A stretch of 64,000 nt of DNA, from the NCBI RefSeq assembly GCF_014287815.1, contig NZ_JACOOQ010000004.1:62001-126000 (forward strand), given 5' to 3'. A program made the position numbers and the translations under genes. Within the stretch, counting starts at the first letter, position 1, and each line of letters begins with the position of its first letter. Positions 1 through 9,140 of this stretch are shown here, in pieces. The notes under the pieces were generated by a model, which saw only the letters and a list, made by a program, of their open reading frames with translations, was not told the DNA's origin and did no database searches. Source of the stretch: Clostridium lentum. GTDB taxonomy: Bacteria; Bacillota; Clostridia; Clostridiales; Clostridiaceae.

Positions 1-20
1 TGATTCTAATTGATAAAATA

Positions 21-29
21 TGATATAAT
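21..29 (+). promoter_or_regulatory. Extended -10 promoter for topB
   Basis: TG-A-TATAAT reads as an extended -10 element, putting the transcript start about 25 bases before the topB ATG. The window starts too close to judge the -35 region. This is a sequence-pattern inference only. Confidence 0.4.
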
Positions 30-59
30 AAATAAAAACTGTAACGAAGAGGTAAATAT

Positions 60-2258
60 ATGAGTAAAATATTAGTTTTAGCTGAAAAACCTTCAGTAGG
101 AAGAGATTTAGCAAGAGTTTTAAAATGTAATCAAAATAAAGGTTCATATATAGAAGGAAACAAGTATATAATTACTTGGGCAATGGGACACTTAGTTGGA
201 CTTATGGATCCAGAAGGATATGATAATAAATATAAAGAATGGAAGATGGAAACACTGCCAATGCTACCAAAGCATATGAAGCTTACCGTACTTAAAAAAA
301 CTGCTAAGCAGTATAATGAAGTTAAAAAGCTTATGAATAGAAGCGATGTTAGTGAAATAGTTATTGCCACAGATGCAGGAAGAGAAGGAGAGCTTGTAGC
401 TAGATGGATTATTGAAAAGGTAGCAGTTAATAAGCCACTTAAAAGATTATGGATTTCATCACAAACTGACAAAGCTATCTTAGATGGTTTTAAAAACTTA
501 AGGCCTGGTAGAGACTATGACAATCTATATAAAGCAGCTGTTTGTAGAGCAGAGGCAGATTGGTTAGTAGGTTTAAATGTGACTAGGGCTTTAACTTGTA
601 AGCATAATGCTCAATTATCAGCAGGTAGAGTTCAATCTCCAACACTTGCCATGATAGTAAATAGAGAAGAGGAAATTAGAAGTTTTAAGCCTAAAACATA
701 TTATACTTTAGGGGCTAATGCCAATGGATATAAATTATCATGGGTTAATAAGGATAATAACTCAAGAATATTTGATGAAGAATTTGCCAAGAAAATTGAA
801 AGTAAGCTAAGAAGTGCTGAAGGGAAAATTGTAAATATAGCAGAAGCTAATAAAAAGAAATACGCGCCAGCTTTATATGATTTAACTGAGCTACAAAGAG
901 ATGCTAATAAGATTTGGGGATACTCAGCAAAGCAAACCTTAAGCATAATGCAAAGGCTTTATGAAAATTACAAGATATTAACTTATCCAAGAACTGATTC
1001 AAGATATATTACTACTGATATAGTTGCCACTATTCCAGATAGATTAAAGGCTATTGCCATTGGAGAATATAGAGCAACAGCTGATACACTACTTAAAACT
1101 AAGATAAATGGTCATAAGGGATTTGTAGATAATTCTAAGGTAAGCGATCACCATGCAATTATTCCTACAGAACAAAAACCTAATTTAGCACTACTTTCTT
1201 CAGAAGAAAGAAAAATCTATGATTTAGTAGTTAAGAGATTCTTAAGTGTAATGCTGCCACCATTTGAATATGTGCAAACTACCATTGAAGCTAATGTATC
1301 AGGTGAAAAGCTAATAGCTAAAGGTAAAGTTGTTAAATCAAAGGGATGGAAAAAGCTATATGATCATTTAGAGGAGGATAATAGCGAAGAGGATATTAAA
1401 GAACAGGTACTTCCACAAGTTAATAAAGGTGATAAAGTTAATTTAACTAAGGTAGAATTAAAGACTGGGCAAACTAAACCGCCGGCAAGATTTACGGAGG
1501 CTACACTTTTATCAGCTATGGAAAATCCTCATAAATATATAAATGTAGGAAAAGAGGCAGCTAAAACATTAGGTGAAACAGGTGGACTAGGAACAGTTGC
1601 CACAAGAGCTGATATTATTGAAAAGTTATTTAACTCTTTTGTTATAGAAAAGAAAGGTAAAGATATAATACCAACGTCAAAAGGAAAACAACTTATAGAG
1701 CTTGTACCAGCAGATTTAAAATCACCACTTTTAACAGCTAAATGGGAAAAACAGCTTGATGAAATAGCTAAAGGTAAGAGAAATGATCATGGATTTATTA
1801 AAGATATGAAAAATTACTCTGTAGCTTTAGTTGAAGATGTAAAATCAACAAATTCTAAGTTTGTTCACGACAATAAGACTGGTAAAAAATGTCCTAACTG
1901 TGGAAAATACCTTTTAGAAGTTAAGGGTAAAAACGGTACAATGAACGTTTGCCAAGATCGAGAATGTGGTTATAGAGAAAGTGTATCTAGAACTACTAAT
2001 GCAAGATGTCCTGAATGTAAGAAAAAATTAGAAATTAGAGGACAAGGTGAAGGAAAAATATACGTTTGTACGGGAGCTAATTGTAACTTTAGAGAAAAAG
2101 CTTCTTCTTTTGAAAAGAGATTTGATAAAAAAGGAAAAGTAGATAAAAGAGAGACTCAAAGAATCATGGCAAAAATGAAAAAAGAAGCAGAAAAGGAAGC
2201 AATGGAGGATAATCCATTTGCAGCTTTACTTGGAAATATGAAATTTGATAACAAGTAA
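60..2258 (+). CDS. topB: DNA topoisomerase III (type IA)
   Basis: Type IA topoisomerase of 732 aa that breaks and rejoins one DNA strand through a 5'-phosphotyrosine and helps decatenate replication or recombination intermediates. The TOPRIM domain starts at the N-terminus (LAEKPSVGRDLA) and its acidic motif TDAGREGE lies near residues 104-111. The catalytic tyrosine is about Y309 in LTYPRTDSRY. The C-terminus carries two zinc-ribbon modules, CPNC...CQDREC and CPEC...CTGANC, near residues 618-680, followed by a Lys/Glu-rich tail. Length and layout match Firmicute TopB, whose TOPRIM motif is typically TDAGREGE, rather than topoisomerase I. The ATG follows an AAGAGG site. The gene is alone on its strand and ends at a terminator shared with the convergent rnj. 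Confidence 0.96.
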   Translation: MSKILVLAEKPSVGRDLARVLKCNQNKGSYIEGNKYIITWAMGHLVGLMDPEGYDNKYKEWKMETLPMLPKHMKLTVLKKTAKQYNEVKKLMNRSDVSEIVIATDAGREGELVARWIIEKVAVNKPLKRLWISSQTDKAILDGFKNLRPGRDYDNLYKAAVCRAEADWLVGLNVTRALTCKHNAQLSAGRVQSPTLAMIVNREEEIRSFKPKTYYTLGANANGYKLSWVNKDNNSRIFDEEFAKKIESKLRSAEGKIVNIAEANKKKYAPALYDLTELQRDANKIWGYSAKQTLSIMQRLYENYKILTYPRTDSRYITTDIVATIPDRLKAIAIGEYRATADTLLKTKINGHKGFVDNSKVSDHHAIIPTEQKPNLALLSSEERKIYDLVVKRFLSVMLPPFEYVQTTIEANVSGEKLIAKGKVVKSKGWKKLYDHLEEDNSEEDIKEQVLPQVNKGDKVNLTKVELKTGQTKPPARFTEATLLSAMENPHKYINVGKEAAKTLGETGGLGTVATRADIIEKLFNSFVIEKKGKDIIPTSKGKQLIELVPADLKSPLLTAKWEKQLDEIAKGKRNDHGFIKDMKNYSVALVEDVKSTNSKFVHDNKTGKKCPNCGKYLLEVKGKNGTMNVCQDRECGYRESVSRTTNARCPECKKKLEIRGQGEGKIYVCTGANCNFREKASSFEKRFDKKGKVDKRETQRIMAKMKKEAEKEAMEDNPFAALLGNMKFDNK

Positions 2259-2334
2259 CAAAAATAAATTATTATATATATTTATTTATTAACTGAAATC
2301 GCTAATAGAAATAAATATAATTATAATCTAATAA

Positions 2335-2380
2335 CAAATAAGTCATATCAAAATTTATTTTGATATGACTTATTTGTTTT
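2335..2380. terminator. Bidirectional terminator between topB and rnj
   Basis: A perfect 19-bp inverted repeat (2335-2353 with 2358-2376) around a TTTA loop, flanked by T-rich sequence. It sits between two convergent genes, with the rnj stop codon just right of it, so it can end both transcripts. Confidence 0.85.
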
Positions 2381-4052
2381 ATTGTTCTTTTTCCACAATT
2401 ACAGGAATTATCATAGGTTTTCTTTTAGTTTTTGTATATAGGAATTGTCCAAGTGAACTTTTAATCTTAGATTTAATTGAATACCAATCTACAATATCAT
2501 TAGCTAGACAGTTTTCTACTTCACGTTCTATTAATGTAGTAGCTTCACTCAATAAATCATTAGAGTCTTTTACATAGACAAATCCTCTGGAAATTATGTC
2601 AGGTCCTGAAATGATTTCTTTTGATTCCTTATCTATTGCTAGAACAGCAGTAAGGATACCATCTTGAGATAAGACTTTTCTATCTCTTAATACGATATTT
2701 CCTACATCTCCAACACCACTGCCATCAACATAAACAGTTCCAGTATGAATAGATTTTGCTTTTACAGCTTTTTTACCTGTAAGTTCAAGAACATCACCAT
2801 TATCTAAGAGGAAAATATTTTTTTCGTCCATACCTAAAGATTTTGCCAATTCAGCATGTTCTTTAAGATGTCTATATTCACCATGTACAGGAACAAAATA
2901 TTTTGGTTTTATCAGAGAATGAATAAGTTTTAATTCTTCTCTACATGCATGACCAGATACATGGACTTCTTCCATGGCATCATAGATAACTTCTGCACCT
3001 TTGCTTATTAATATATCAATAAGCTTTGTAATGAGTTTTGTATTTCCAGGAATAGGAGAAGCAGAAATAATTATATAATCTCCTTCTTTTAAACCTATAT
3101 TTTTATGGCTACCTGATGCTATTCTTGATAAGGCAGACATTGGTTCTCCTTGGCTTCCTGTAGTGATAATAGTAACCTTGTTATCAGGATACTTATGTAT
3201 ATCATCAAGTTTTATAATAGTATTTTTAGGAACTTTTAAGTATCCTAAATCCATGGCAATTTGTGAAATCTTCTCCATACTTCTACCACTAAATGCAACT
3301 TTTCTTCCGTATGTTATAGAAGAATTAATTACCTGTTGAACTCTATGTACGTTAGATGAGAAAGTAGCAACTATTACTCTTCCTTTAGCATTTCTAAATA
3401 ATCTTGTAAGATTTTGTCCAATTATAGTTTCAGATATAGTAAAGCCTTCTCTTGTAGCATTTGTACTATCAGCCATTAATAAAAGAACTCGTCTCTTACC
3501 TATTTCAGATATACGTTGTAAGTCGATAACTTCTCCATCTACAGGTGTATAATCTATTTTGAAATCACCAGTATGGAAGATTACGCCTTGAGGAGTTGTT
3601 ATTGCTAGTGAACATGAATCAGCTATACTGTGACATGTTCTGATGAATTCACAGGCAAAGTGCTCTGTCTTTATAGGTTCCTTTAAGGTAATTTCGTTTA
3701 ATGAGCAGCTTGATACCATATTAAATTCAATTAGCTTGCTTTCGATAAGGCTTAAAGTGAATTTACTTGCATAAACTGGAACATTAATTTCCTTTAATAT
3801 ATATGGAAGAGCACCTATATGGTCTTCATGACCATGTGTTATAAAGATACCTTTAACCTTTTCTCTATTTTCTAAAAGATAAGATATATCTGGAATTACT
3901 AAGTCTATTCCGTACATCTCATTGTCCGGGAAAGAAAGACCGCAATCAATTACAATTATTTCATCTTCATATTCAATTGCAGTGATATTTTTCCCGATTT
4001 CGCCTAATCCGCCTAACGGAATTAATTTTACTTTGCTTTTTTTAGTTCTCAT
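2379..4052 (-). CDS. rnj: Ribonuclease J
   Basis: Metallo-beta-lactamase/beta-CASP ribonuclease of 557 aa with 5'-3' exo- and endonuclease activity, central to mRNA decay and rRNA maturation in bacteria lacking RNase E. The metal-binding motif HGHEDH lies near residues 73-78. Further family motifs follow: HTGDFKID, the beta-CASP segment around MADSTNA, the SGHA motif and PVHGEYRHL near the C-terminal core. The length matches RNase J1/J2. Only one copy lies in the window, so whether a J1/J2 pair exists cannot be told. It is monocistronic, faces away from the alpha/beta hydrolase gene and converges on topB. Confidence 0.95.
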   Translation of the reverse strand: MRTKKSKVKLIPLGGLGEIGKNITAIEYEDEIIVIDCGLSFPDNEMYGIDLVIPDISYLLENREKVKGIFITHGHEDHIGALPYILKEINVPVYASKFTLSLIESKLIEFNMVSSCSLNEITLKEPIKTEHFACEFIRTCHSIADSCSLAITTPQGVIFHTGDFKIDYTPVDGEVIDLQRISEIGKRRVLLLMADSTNATREGFTISETIIGQNLTRLFRNAKGRVIVATFSSNVHRVQQVINSSITYGRKVAFSGRSMEKISQIAMDLGYLKVPKNTIIKLDDIHKYPDNKVTIITTGSQGEPMSALSRIASGSHKNIGLKEGDYIIISASPIPGNTKLITKLIDILISKGAEVIYDAMEEVHVSGHACREELKLIHSLIKPKYFVPVHGEYRHLKEHAELAKSLGMDEKNIFLLDNGDVLELTGKKAVKAKSIHTGTVYVDGSGVGDVGNIVLRDRKVLSQDGILTAVLAIDKESKEIISGPDIISRGFVYVKDSNDLLSEATTLIEREVENCLANDIVDWYSIKSKIKSSLGQFLYTKTKRKPMIIPVIVEKEQ

Positions 4053-4367
4053 ATAATCTCCAATTCTTAACGCAATTTATAATAATTATTATTAAAATCT
4101 ATAATTTTTCCATATTATATTAGTAGTTTAATTATATATAATGGTTTCTAATTAATCAATAAAATTTTATTAACTTAAAATAATATAAACTTAATTATAT
4201 TCTTTTTTTTATTCTATGGAAAAAATTTTTGATAAATGAGGTTGATTTTAAGTATAACATAAAATTAACTATGAAATAAATAAATTTTAATATATAATAG
4301 TCATAATTACTTTTATGAAGGTAATCATTGTTTAGGTTTTACAATATACTGATAAGGAGAAATAAGG
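4053..4367. other. Divergent intergenic region, rnj / hydrolase
   Basis: About 315 bases of very AT-rich DNA between the divergent rnj and hydrolase genes. It must hold both promoters. Several TATAAT-like boxes are present on both strands, but none has a convincing -35 partner. I see no coding potential, riboswitch or strong hairpin here. Confidence 0.5.
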
Positions 4368-5321
4368 ATGAAGAAAATAATTATGGTTATTATTGTTATA
4401 TTAGCATTGCTTTGTGCTTTAATTTTAGGAATAGGTGGCAACTATTTATATAATCTTGCTGTGAACCCTAGTGTTTCGAAAGATATGGTTTTTAATTCAT
4501 CAAAAAATGATGTGGCACAAGAAGAAACTAGTGGTGATGTTACTGAAGAAACAAAAAATTGGCTGGAGGATGAGAGTGGATATAGTGATGTATATATCAC
4601 GTCAGATGATGGACTAAAGCTTCATAATTATAAGATTATTAATGAATATACCAGTAATAAGTGGGTTATACCAGTACACGGATATACATCTAATGGAGTT
4701 GGGATGGCTTTTTATGCAGAGAAATTTTATAATATGGGATATAATGTAATGATTCCAGACTTAAGAGGACATGGAGAAAGTGAAGGAGATTATATAGGTA
4801 TGGGGTGGGATGATAGAAAGGATATCATGAATCTTATAGATTATATAATTGCTGAAGATAGCAAAGCAGAAATAGTACTGTTTGGTGTTTCAATGGGAGC
4901 AGCAACAGTGATGATGGTTTCAGGAGAAGAGCTTCCTTCAAATGTAAAAGCGGTTATAGAAGATTGTGGATATACGTCAGCTTGGGATCAATTTGCCTAT
5001 CAGTTAAAAGTATTGTTTAATTTACCAGAATTTCCAATGATGAATATTGCAGATATTATATGTAAGATAAGAGCAGGGTATTTTATTAGCGATGCTTCAG
5101 CAATTAAGCAAGTAAAGAAATCAGTGACTCCAACACTATTTATTCATGGAGATAGTGATAGCTTTGTACCTTTTGAAATGCAGGAAGAATTATATGAGGC
5201 GTGTAATGCTGAAAAGGAAAAGGTTGTAATAGAAGGTGCAGCACATGCAAAAGCTTCTTCTACTAATCCAGAATTGTATTGGACAAGTGTAGTTGATTTC
5301 TTAGAAAAATATGTAGAATAG
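4368..5321 (+). CDS. Membrane-anchored or secreted alpha/beta hydrolase
   Basis: Alpha/beta-hydrolase of 317 aa. The first 30 residues form a hydrophobic anchor or uncleaved signal (MKKIIMVIIVILALL...), so the catalytic domain is probably outside the membrane. The core has the oxyanion motif PVHGYTSN near residue 102, the nucleophile elbow GVSMG with Ser about 175, HGDSDSFVP with the likely catalytic Asp about 264, and His about 293 in GAAHAK. This is a complete triad, so it should be active. Close families are annotated as peptidase S9-like or esterases; the substrate cannot be deduced. It stands alone between rnj and glnN, with an AAGGAG site before the ATG. Fold and extracytoplasmic location are well supported, the specific function is not. 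Confidence 0.85.
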   Translation: MKKIIMVIIVILALLCALILGIGGNYLYNLAVNPSVSKDMVFNSSKNDVAQEETSGDVTEETKNWLEDESGYSDVYITSDDGLKLHNYKIINEYTSNKWVIPVHGYTSNGVGMAFYAEKFYNMGYNVMIPDLRGHGESEGDYIGMGWDDRKDIMNLIDYIIAEDSKAEIVLFGVSMGAATVMMVSGEELPSNVKAVIEDCGYTSAWDQFAYQLKVLFNLPEFPMMNIADIICKIRAGYFISDASAIKQVKKSVTPTLFIHGDSDSFVPFEMQEELYEACNAEKEKVVIEGAAHAKASSTNPELYWTSVVDFLEKYVE

Positions 5322-5413
5322 TTAAAGTTAAGTTGTTATAATTAAGATGTAAAAATAATTGTGTATACTTTTATGAAAAAATTATTTTTATAATAAAAAA
5401 ATTATAATATACA

Positions 5414-5442
5414 TTGACATTAATAAAATAAAGATATATTAT
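5414..5442 (+). promoter_or_regulatory. SigA-type promoter of glnN
   Basis: TTGACA at 5414-5419, a 17-base spacer, then TATTAT at 5437-5442. This near-consensus promoter predicts initiation around 5449. That leaves a leader of only about 120 bases before the glnN ATG, containing the hairpins annotated next. Confidence 0.75.
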
Positions 5443-5454
5443 ATTAGTATAATA

Positions 5455-5490
5455 TAAATGAATAGAATTTTAGAAGACAACGGCGTTTTC
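5455..5490 (+). promoter_or_regulatory. Candidate ANTAR-type antiterminator hairpins in glnN leader
   Basis: A clear hairpin pairs GAAGAC (5473-5478) with GTTTTC (5485-5490) around the hexaloop AACGGC, which has A at position 1 and G at position 4. Immediately upstream is a weaker possible hairpin with loop ATAGAA (5462-5467), also A1/G4. Tandem hexaloops with A1 and G4 are the RNA signature known to be bound by ANTAR antiterminators such as EutV and NasR. The 3' half of the clear hairpin is also the 5' base of the downstream terminator, so the two structures exclude each other. The first hairpin is AT-rich and poorly paired, so the assignment is an inference. Confidence 0.5.
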
Positions 5491-5549
5491 AAATGTTTAG
5501 GTATCTTGTTTTGAGATAGATATCTAAAATATTTGAGGACGCCTTTTTT
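5482..5549 (+). terminator. Attenuator terminator in glnN leader
   Basis: A stem of about 25 bp, allowing G-U pairs and one bulge, forms between the arm starting GGCGTTTTC at 5482 and the arm ending GACGCC at 5543. It is followed directly by TTTTTT (5544-5549). It lies between a strong promoter and the glnN Shine-Dalgarno site, so transcription must read through it to express glnN. That is the arrangement of a regulated attenuator. Confidence 0.8.
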
Positions 5550-5568
5550 GTTTGATGGAGGTACTGTA

Positions 5569-7659
5569 ATGAGTAGATTAAATGAAATATTTGGTTCAAA
5601 TGTATTTAATGATTCTGTAATGAAGGAATGTTTACCAAAGGCTACTTATAAAGCGCTAAAAAAGACTATTGAAGAAGGCAAAGAATTAGAGCTATCAGTG
5701 GCAGAGGTTGTAGCTTCAGCAATGAAAGATTGGGCAATTGAAAAGGGAGCAACACATTTTACTCATTGGTTTCAACCAATGACTGGAATTACAGCAGAAA
5801 AGCATGATGCATTTATTAATCCAACAGGTAATGGAGAAGTTATTTTAGAGTTTTCAGGTAAAGAACTGATTAAAGGCGAGCCTGATGCATCTTCATTTCC
5901 TTCTGGTGGTTTGAGAGCTACATTTGAAGCAAGGGGATATACTGCATGGGATTGTACATCTCCTGCTTTTGTAAAAGATGATACACTTTGTATTCCAACA
6001 GCTTTCTGTTCTTATAACGGTGAAGCATTAGATAAGAAAACTCCGCTTTTAAGGTCTATGGAAGCTATTTCAAAGCAAGCGGTAAGAGTGCTTAGAGCGT
6101 TAGGCAATACAAACACCAAAAGAGTTATTACTACAGTGGGACCAGAACAAGAGTATTTCTTAATAGATAAAAAATTATATGATCAAAGAAAAGATTTAAT
6201 TTTAACCGGGAGAACTTTATTTGGTGCTAAAGCTCCCAAAGGTCAAGAACTAGAAGATCATTATTTTGGAACTATTAAAGAAAGAGTTTCAAACTATATG
6301 AAAGAAGTTGATGAAGAACTTTGGAAGCTTGGGATATATGCTAAGACTAAGCATAATGAGGTTGCACCAGCACAACATGAATTGGCTCCTGTATTTACTA
6401 CTACTAATATAGCAACAGATCATAACCAACTTACAATGGAAGTAATGAAGAAGGTAGCATTAAGACATGGTCTTGTATGTCTTTTACATGAAAAACCTTT
6501 TGCAGGGGTTAATGGTTCAGGAAAGCATAATAACTGGTCTATGGCTACAGATGATGGAATAAATCTTTTAGAGCCAGGAAAGTCACCGGAAGCAAATGAA
6601 CAATTCTTGTTATTTTTAGTGGCTGTAATTAAGGCAGTTGATGAATATGCTCCACTTTTAAGAGCTTCAGCAGCTAATGCAGGTAATGATCATAGACTTG
6701 GAGCTAATGAAGCACCACCAGCAATAGTGTCTATGTTCTTAGGGGAGCAACTTACTAATATACTAGAGCAAATTGAAAATGGGGACGAGCTTGCAGTAAC
6801 AACAAATAAAAAGTTAAGAATAGGGGTAGCAACTTTACCAGTTCTTCCTAAAGATGCAACAGATAGAAATAGGACTTCTCCTTTTGCCTTTACAGGAAAT
6901 AAATTTGAATTTAGAATGTGCCCATCATCAGGTTCAATAGCTGGTCCAAACTTTATTCTTAATACTATAGTGGCGGAAGTACTTTCAGAATTTGCTGATA
7001 GGCTTGAAAGAGCACATGATATAGAATCTGAAGTTAATGACATAATTATTGAAACTGTTAAGAAGCATAAAAGAATTATCTTTAATGGCAATGGATATTC
7101 TGAGGACTGGATTGAAGAAGCGGCAAAAAGAGGACTTCCTAATATAGCAACAACAGTTGAAGCAATAAAGTCATTGTTAGATAAAAAAAATATTGAAGTA
7201 TTAGAAAAACACAAGGTGCTTACAAGGGAAGAGGTTCATTCAAGATATGAAATAATCTTAGAAAACTATAGTAAGACAATTAATATTGAAGCATTGACTA
7301 TGCTTCAAATGATTAAGAGAGAGATATTACCAGCAGTAATAAATTTTGCAGGAAAACTAGCTAAAGGAATTAATGAAATGAAATCTACTGGATTATCACT
7401 TAGATTAAATTGTCAAGATGAACTTTTAGAAAAAATATGTATTTTGACAAATAGTGTCGATGAAAAGGTAAAAGTTCTTGAAAATGTTCTTATTAAGGTT
7501 GAAGGTATTGAAGAAAGTTATGAACAAGCATATGCTTATAAGTCTGAAGTTGTTGTAGCAATGGATGATTTAAGAGAGGATATTGATGCTCTTGAAACAG
7601 TAGTAGGAAAAGAGTATTGGCCTTTACCAACTTATACAGATTTATTATTCAGCATTTAG
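5569..7659 (+). CDS. glnN: Glutamine synthetase, type III
   Basis: Glutamine synthetase III makes glutamine from glutamate, ammonia and ATP. The 696-aa length matches GSIII rather than the roughly 450 aa of GSI. Family motifs include the GSIII N-terminal region (THWFQPMTG), the GPEQEYFLI strand, GSGKHNNWS and [14 protein letters not shown]. The ATG at 5569 is chosen because it follows a good GGAGG site. A longer frame opens at a TTG at 5533, but that codon lies inside the leader terminator stem. The gene is monocistronic behind its own promoter and attenuator, pointing to nitrogen-responsive control by antitermination. No glnR, PII or ANTAR gene is nearby. Confidence 0.95.
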   Translation: MSRLNEIFGSNVFNDSVMKECLPKATYKALKKTIEEGKELELSVAEVVASAMKDWAIEKGATHFTHWFQPMTGITAEKHDAFINPTGNGEVILEFSGKELIKGEPDASSFPSGGLRATFEARGYTAWDCTSPAFVKDDTLCIPTAFCSYNGEALDKKTPLLRSMEAISKQAVRVLRALGNTNTKRVITTVGPEQEYFLIDKKLYDQRKDLILTGRTLFGAKAPKGQELEDHYFGTIKERVSNYMKEVDEELWKLGIYAKTKHNEVAPAQHELAPVFTTTNIATDHNQLTMEVMKKVALRHGLVCLLHEKPFAGVNGSGKHNNWSMATDDGINLLEPGKSPEANEQFLLFLVAVIKAVDEYAPLLRASAANAGNDHRLGANEAPPAIVSMFLGEQLTNILEQIENGDELAVTTNKKLRIGVATLPVLPKDATDRNRTSPFAFTGNKFEFRMCPSSGSIAGPNFILNTIVAEVLSEFADRLERAHDIESEVNDIIIETVKKHKRIIFNGNGYSEDWIEEAAKRGLPNIATTVEAIKSLLDKKNIEVLEKHKVLTREEVHSRYEIILENYSKTINIEALTMLQMIKREILPAVINFAGKLAKGINEMKSTGLSLRLNCQDELLEKICILTNSVDEKVKVLENVLIKVEGIEESYEQAYAYKSEVVVAMDDLREDIDALETVVGKEYWPLPTYTDLLFSI

Positions 7660-7695
7660 TTAAAACGTAGATAGAATTTATCTGAAATTTTTATG

Positions 7696-7750
7696 AATTC
7701 CATCATTGGTATAGATATATTTGATATAACTACAGATGATGGAATTTTAT
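7696..7750 (+). terminator. Probable terminator of glnN
   Basis: An 11-bp perfect stem (AATTCCATCAT at 7696-7706 with its complement at 7736-7746) followed by TTAT. The 29-base loop is long and can pair partly within itself. It lies just after the glnN stop codon and before the secD promoter. Confidence 0.5.
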
Positions 7751-7751
7751 A

Positions 7752-7790
7752 TTCTGTAATAAAATTTAAAAAAATTAAAATATTACAGAA
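7752..7790. repeat. Perfect inverted repeat upstream of secD
   Basis: TTCTGTAATA at 7752-7761 and its exact complement at 7781-7790, with an A-rich 19-base spacer. It lies between the glnN terminator and the secD promoter. It could be part of a composite terminator or a protein-binding site; nothing in the sequence decides this. Confidence 0.45.
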
Positions 7791-7827
7791 TAGAATGTCT
7801 AAAAATGCCATAAGATATTAATGTTGC

Positions 7828-7856
7828 TTGATATTATAAGATATACATAATATAAT
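7828..7856 (+). promoter_or_regulatory. SigA-type promoter of secDF
   Basis: TTGATA at 7828-7833, a 17-base spacer, then a consensus TATAAT at 7851-7856, about 36 bases before the secD ATG. Confidence 0.7.
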
Positions 7857-7891
7857 GAATAATGATATGAAACCAACAGAGGGGGAAGAAC

Positions 7892-9136
7892 ATGAAAACA
7901 AAAGGCAGAAGTACAATACTGTTTATACTATCCTTTATTGTTATAATCTTTTTAGCATTTGCAGGTTTTAAAGGTTTTGAAATAGGTGGATGGGAAGTTA
8001 AAAATTTTGAAAAAAGTATCACTAAAGGACTAGACTTACAAGGTGGAGTATCTGTCCTAATGGAAATAAAAAATGAAAATGTTAGTGCTGAAGATTTAGA
8101 AAAAACTCGTGAATTAATTGACTTAAGGGTTAATAAATTGGGTGTTGCCGAAACTACAGTTATCACAGAAGGAAGCAACAGAATAAGAGTAGAAATTCCA
8201 GGACAATATGATTCTAAACAATTAGTTGACAGTTTATCTGCTACTGGCGAATTAACATTTAAAGATTCAGATGGAAATGTTGTTATAAGCGGTTCAGATA
8301 TTGAAAGTGCAAGTGTAGTTATGGATAACCAAACTAATAAACCAGTAGTATCATTAAAGCTTAATGCAGAAGGAAAAAATAAATTTGCACAAGCAACAGC
8401 TGCAAATATTGGTAAAACAATAAGTATTTATATGGATGATGAATTAATATCAAAACCAAAAGTTCAAAGTGCAATAACAGATGGTGAAGCTATAATATCT
8501 GGTAGTTCAAATGTTGAAGAAGCTAAAACATTAGCAAGTTTAATCAATGCTGGAGCATTACCAGTAAGTATAGAAGTGGCATCAATTAGTAATGTTGGAG
8601 CTCAATTGGGGGAAGAAGCTTTACCTAATGCTATTAAAGCAGGGGTTATTGGTATAGCAATTATCTTTATATTCATGATTGTATACTATAGAGTTCCAGG
8701 AATTATTGCTTCAATGGCATTAACTTTGTATACAACATTAGTGCTTTTAATATTTGCAGAAAATGGTGTTGCACTTACATTACCAGGAATTGCAGCATTC
8801 TTGCTTACAGTTGGTATGGCAGTAGACGCTAATGTACTTATATTTGAAAGAATAAGAGAAGAATTAAAGAAGGGATTATCAGTAAAAACAGCAGTTGATA
8901 AAGGATTCCATAATGCATTATCTTCAATTTTGGATTCAAATATCACTACTATAATAGCTGGTTTAGTTCTTTACTATATGGGAACTGGAACTGTAAAAGG
9001 ATTTGCAGTTACATTAATGATTGGTATAGTGGTAAGTATGTTTACAGCGTTAGTTGTAACAAAGACATTAATGAAATTAGGAGTTAACATGGGATTGTTA
9101 AAAACTCCAGCTCACTTTAGAGTAAAGAGGGGGTAA
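7892..9136 (+). CDS. secD: Protein translocase subunit SecD
   Basis: SecD of 414 aa, a membrane partner of SecYEG that uses the proton motive force to help complete protein export. The sequence shows an N-terminal membrane segment, the conserved KGLDLQGG motif near residues 45-52, an external domain with the DLRVNKLGV segment, and a C-terminal bundle of hydrophobic helices containing the TVGMAVDANVLIFERIREE motif. At this length it is the short Firmicute form lacking the large insertion of E. coli SecD. The start follows AGAGGGGGAA. It is separated from secF by only four bases, so the two are co-transcribed from the promoter at 7828-7856. Confidence 0.96.
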   Translation: MKTKGRSTILFILSFIVIIFLAFAGFKGFEIGGWEVKNFEKSITKGLDLQGGVSVLMEIKNENVSAEDLEKTRELIDLRVNKLGVAETTVITEGSNRIRVEIPGQYDSKQLVDSLSATGELTFKDSDGNVVISGSDIESASVVMDNQTNKPVVSLKLNAEGKNKFAQATAANIGKTISIYMDDELISKPKVQSAITDGEAIISGSSNVEEAKTLASLINAGALPVSIEVASISNVGAQLGEEALPNAIKAGVIGIAIIFIFMIVYYRVPGIIASMALTLYTTLVLLIFAENGVALTLPGIAAFLLTVGMAVDANVLIFERIREELKKGLSVKTAVDKGFHNALSSILDSNITTIIAGLVLYYMGTGTVKGFAVTLMIGIVVSMFTALVVTKTLMKLGVNMGLLKTPAHFRVKRG

Positions 9137-9140
9137 GAAA

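Noticed and set aside
131..472. Minus-strand frames lying inside topB, glnN, rel, aspS, hppA, valS and other genes
   Set aside because: They are antisense shadows of AT-rich coding sequence, have no ribosome sites, and encode Ser/Leu/Ile-rich strings with no domain.
5533..5568. A longer glnN frame starting at TTG 5533
   Set aside because: The codon lies within the right arm of the leader terminator, has no ribosome site, and an ATG with GGAGG stands at 5569.
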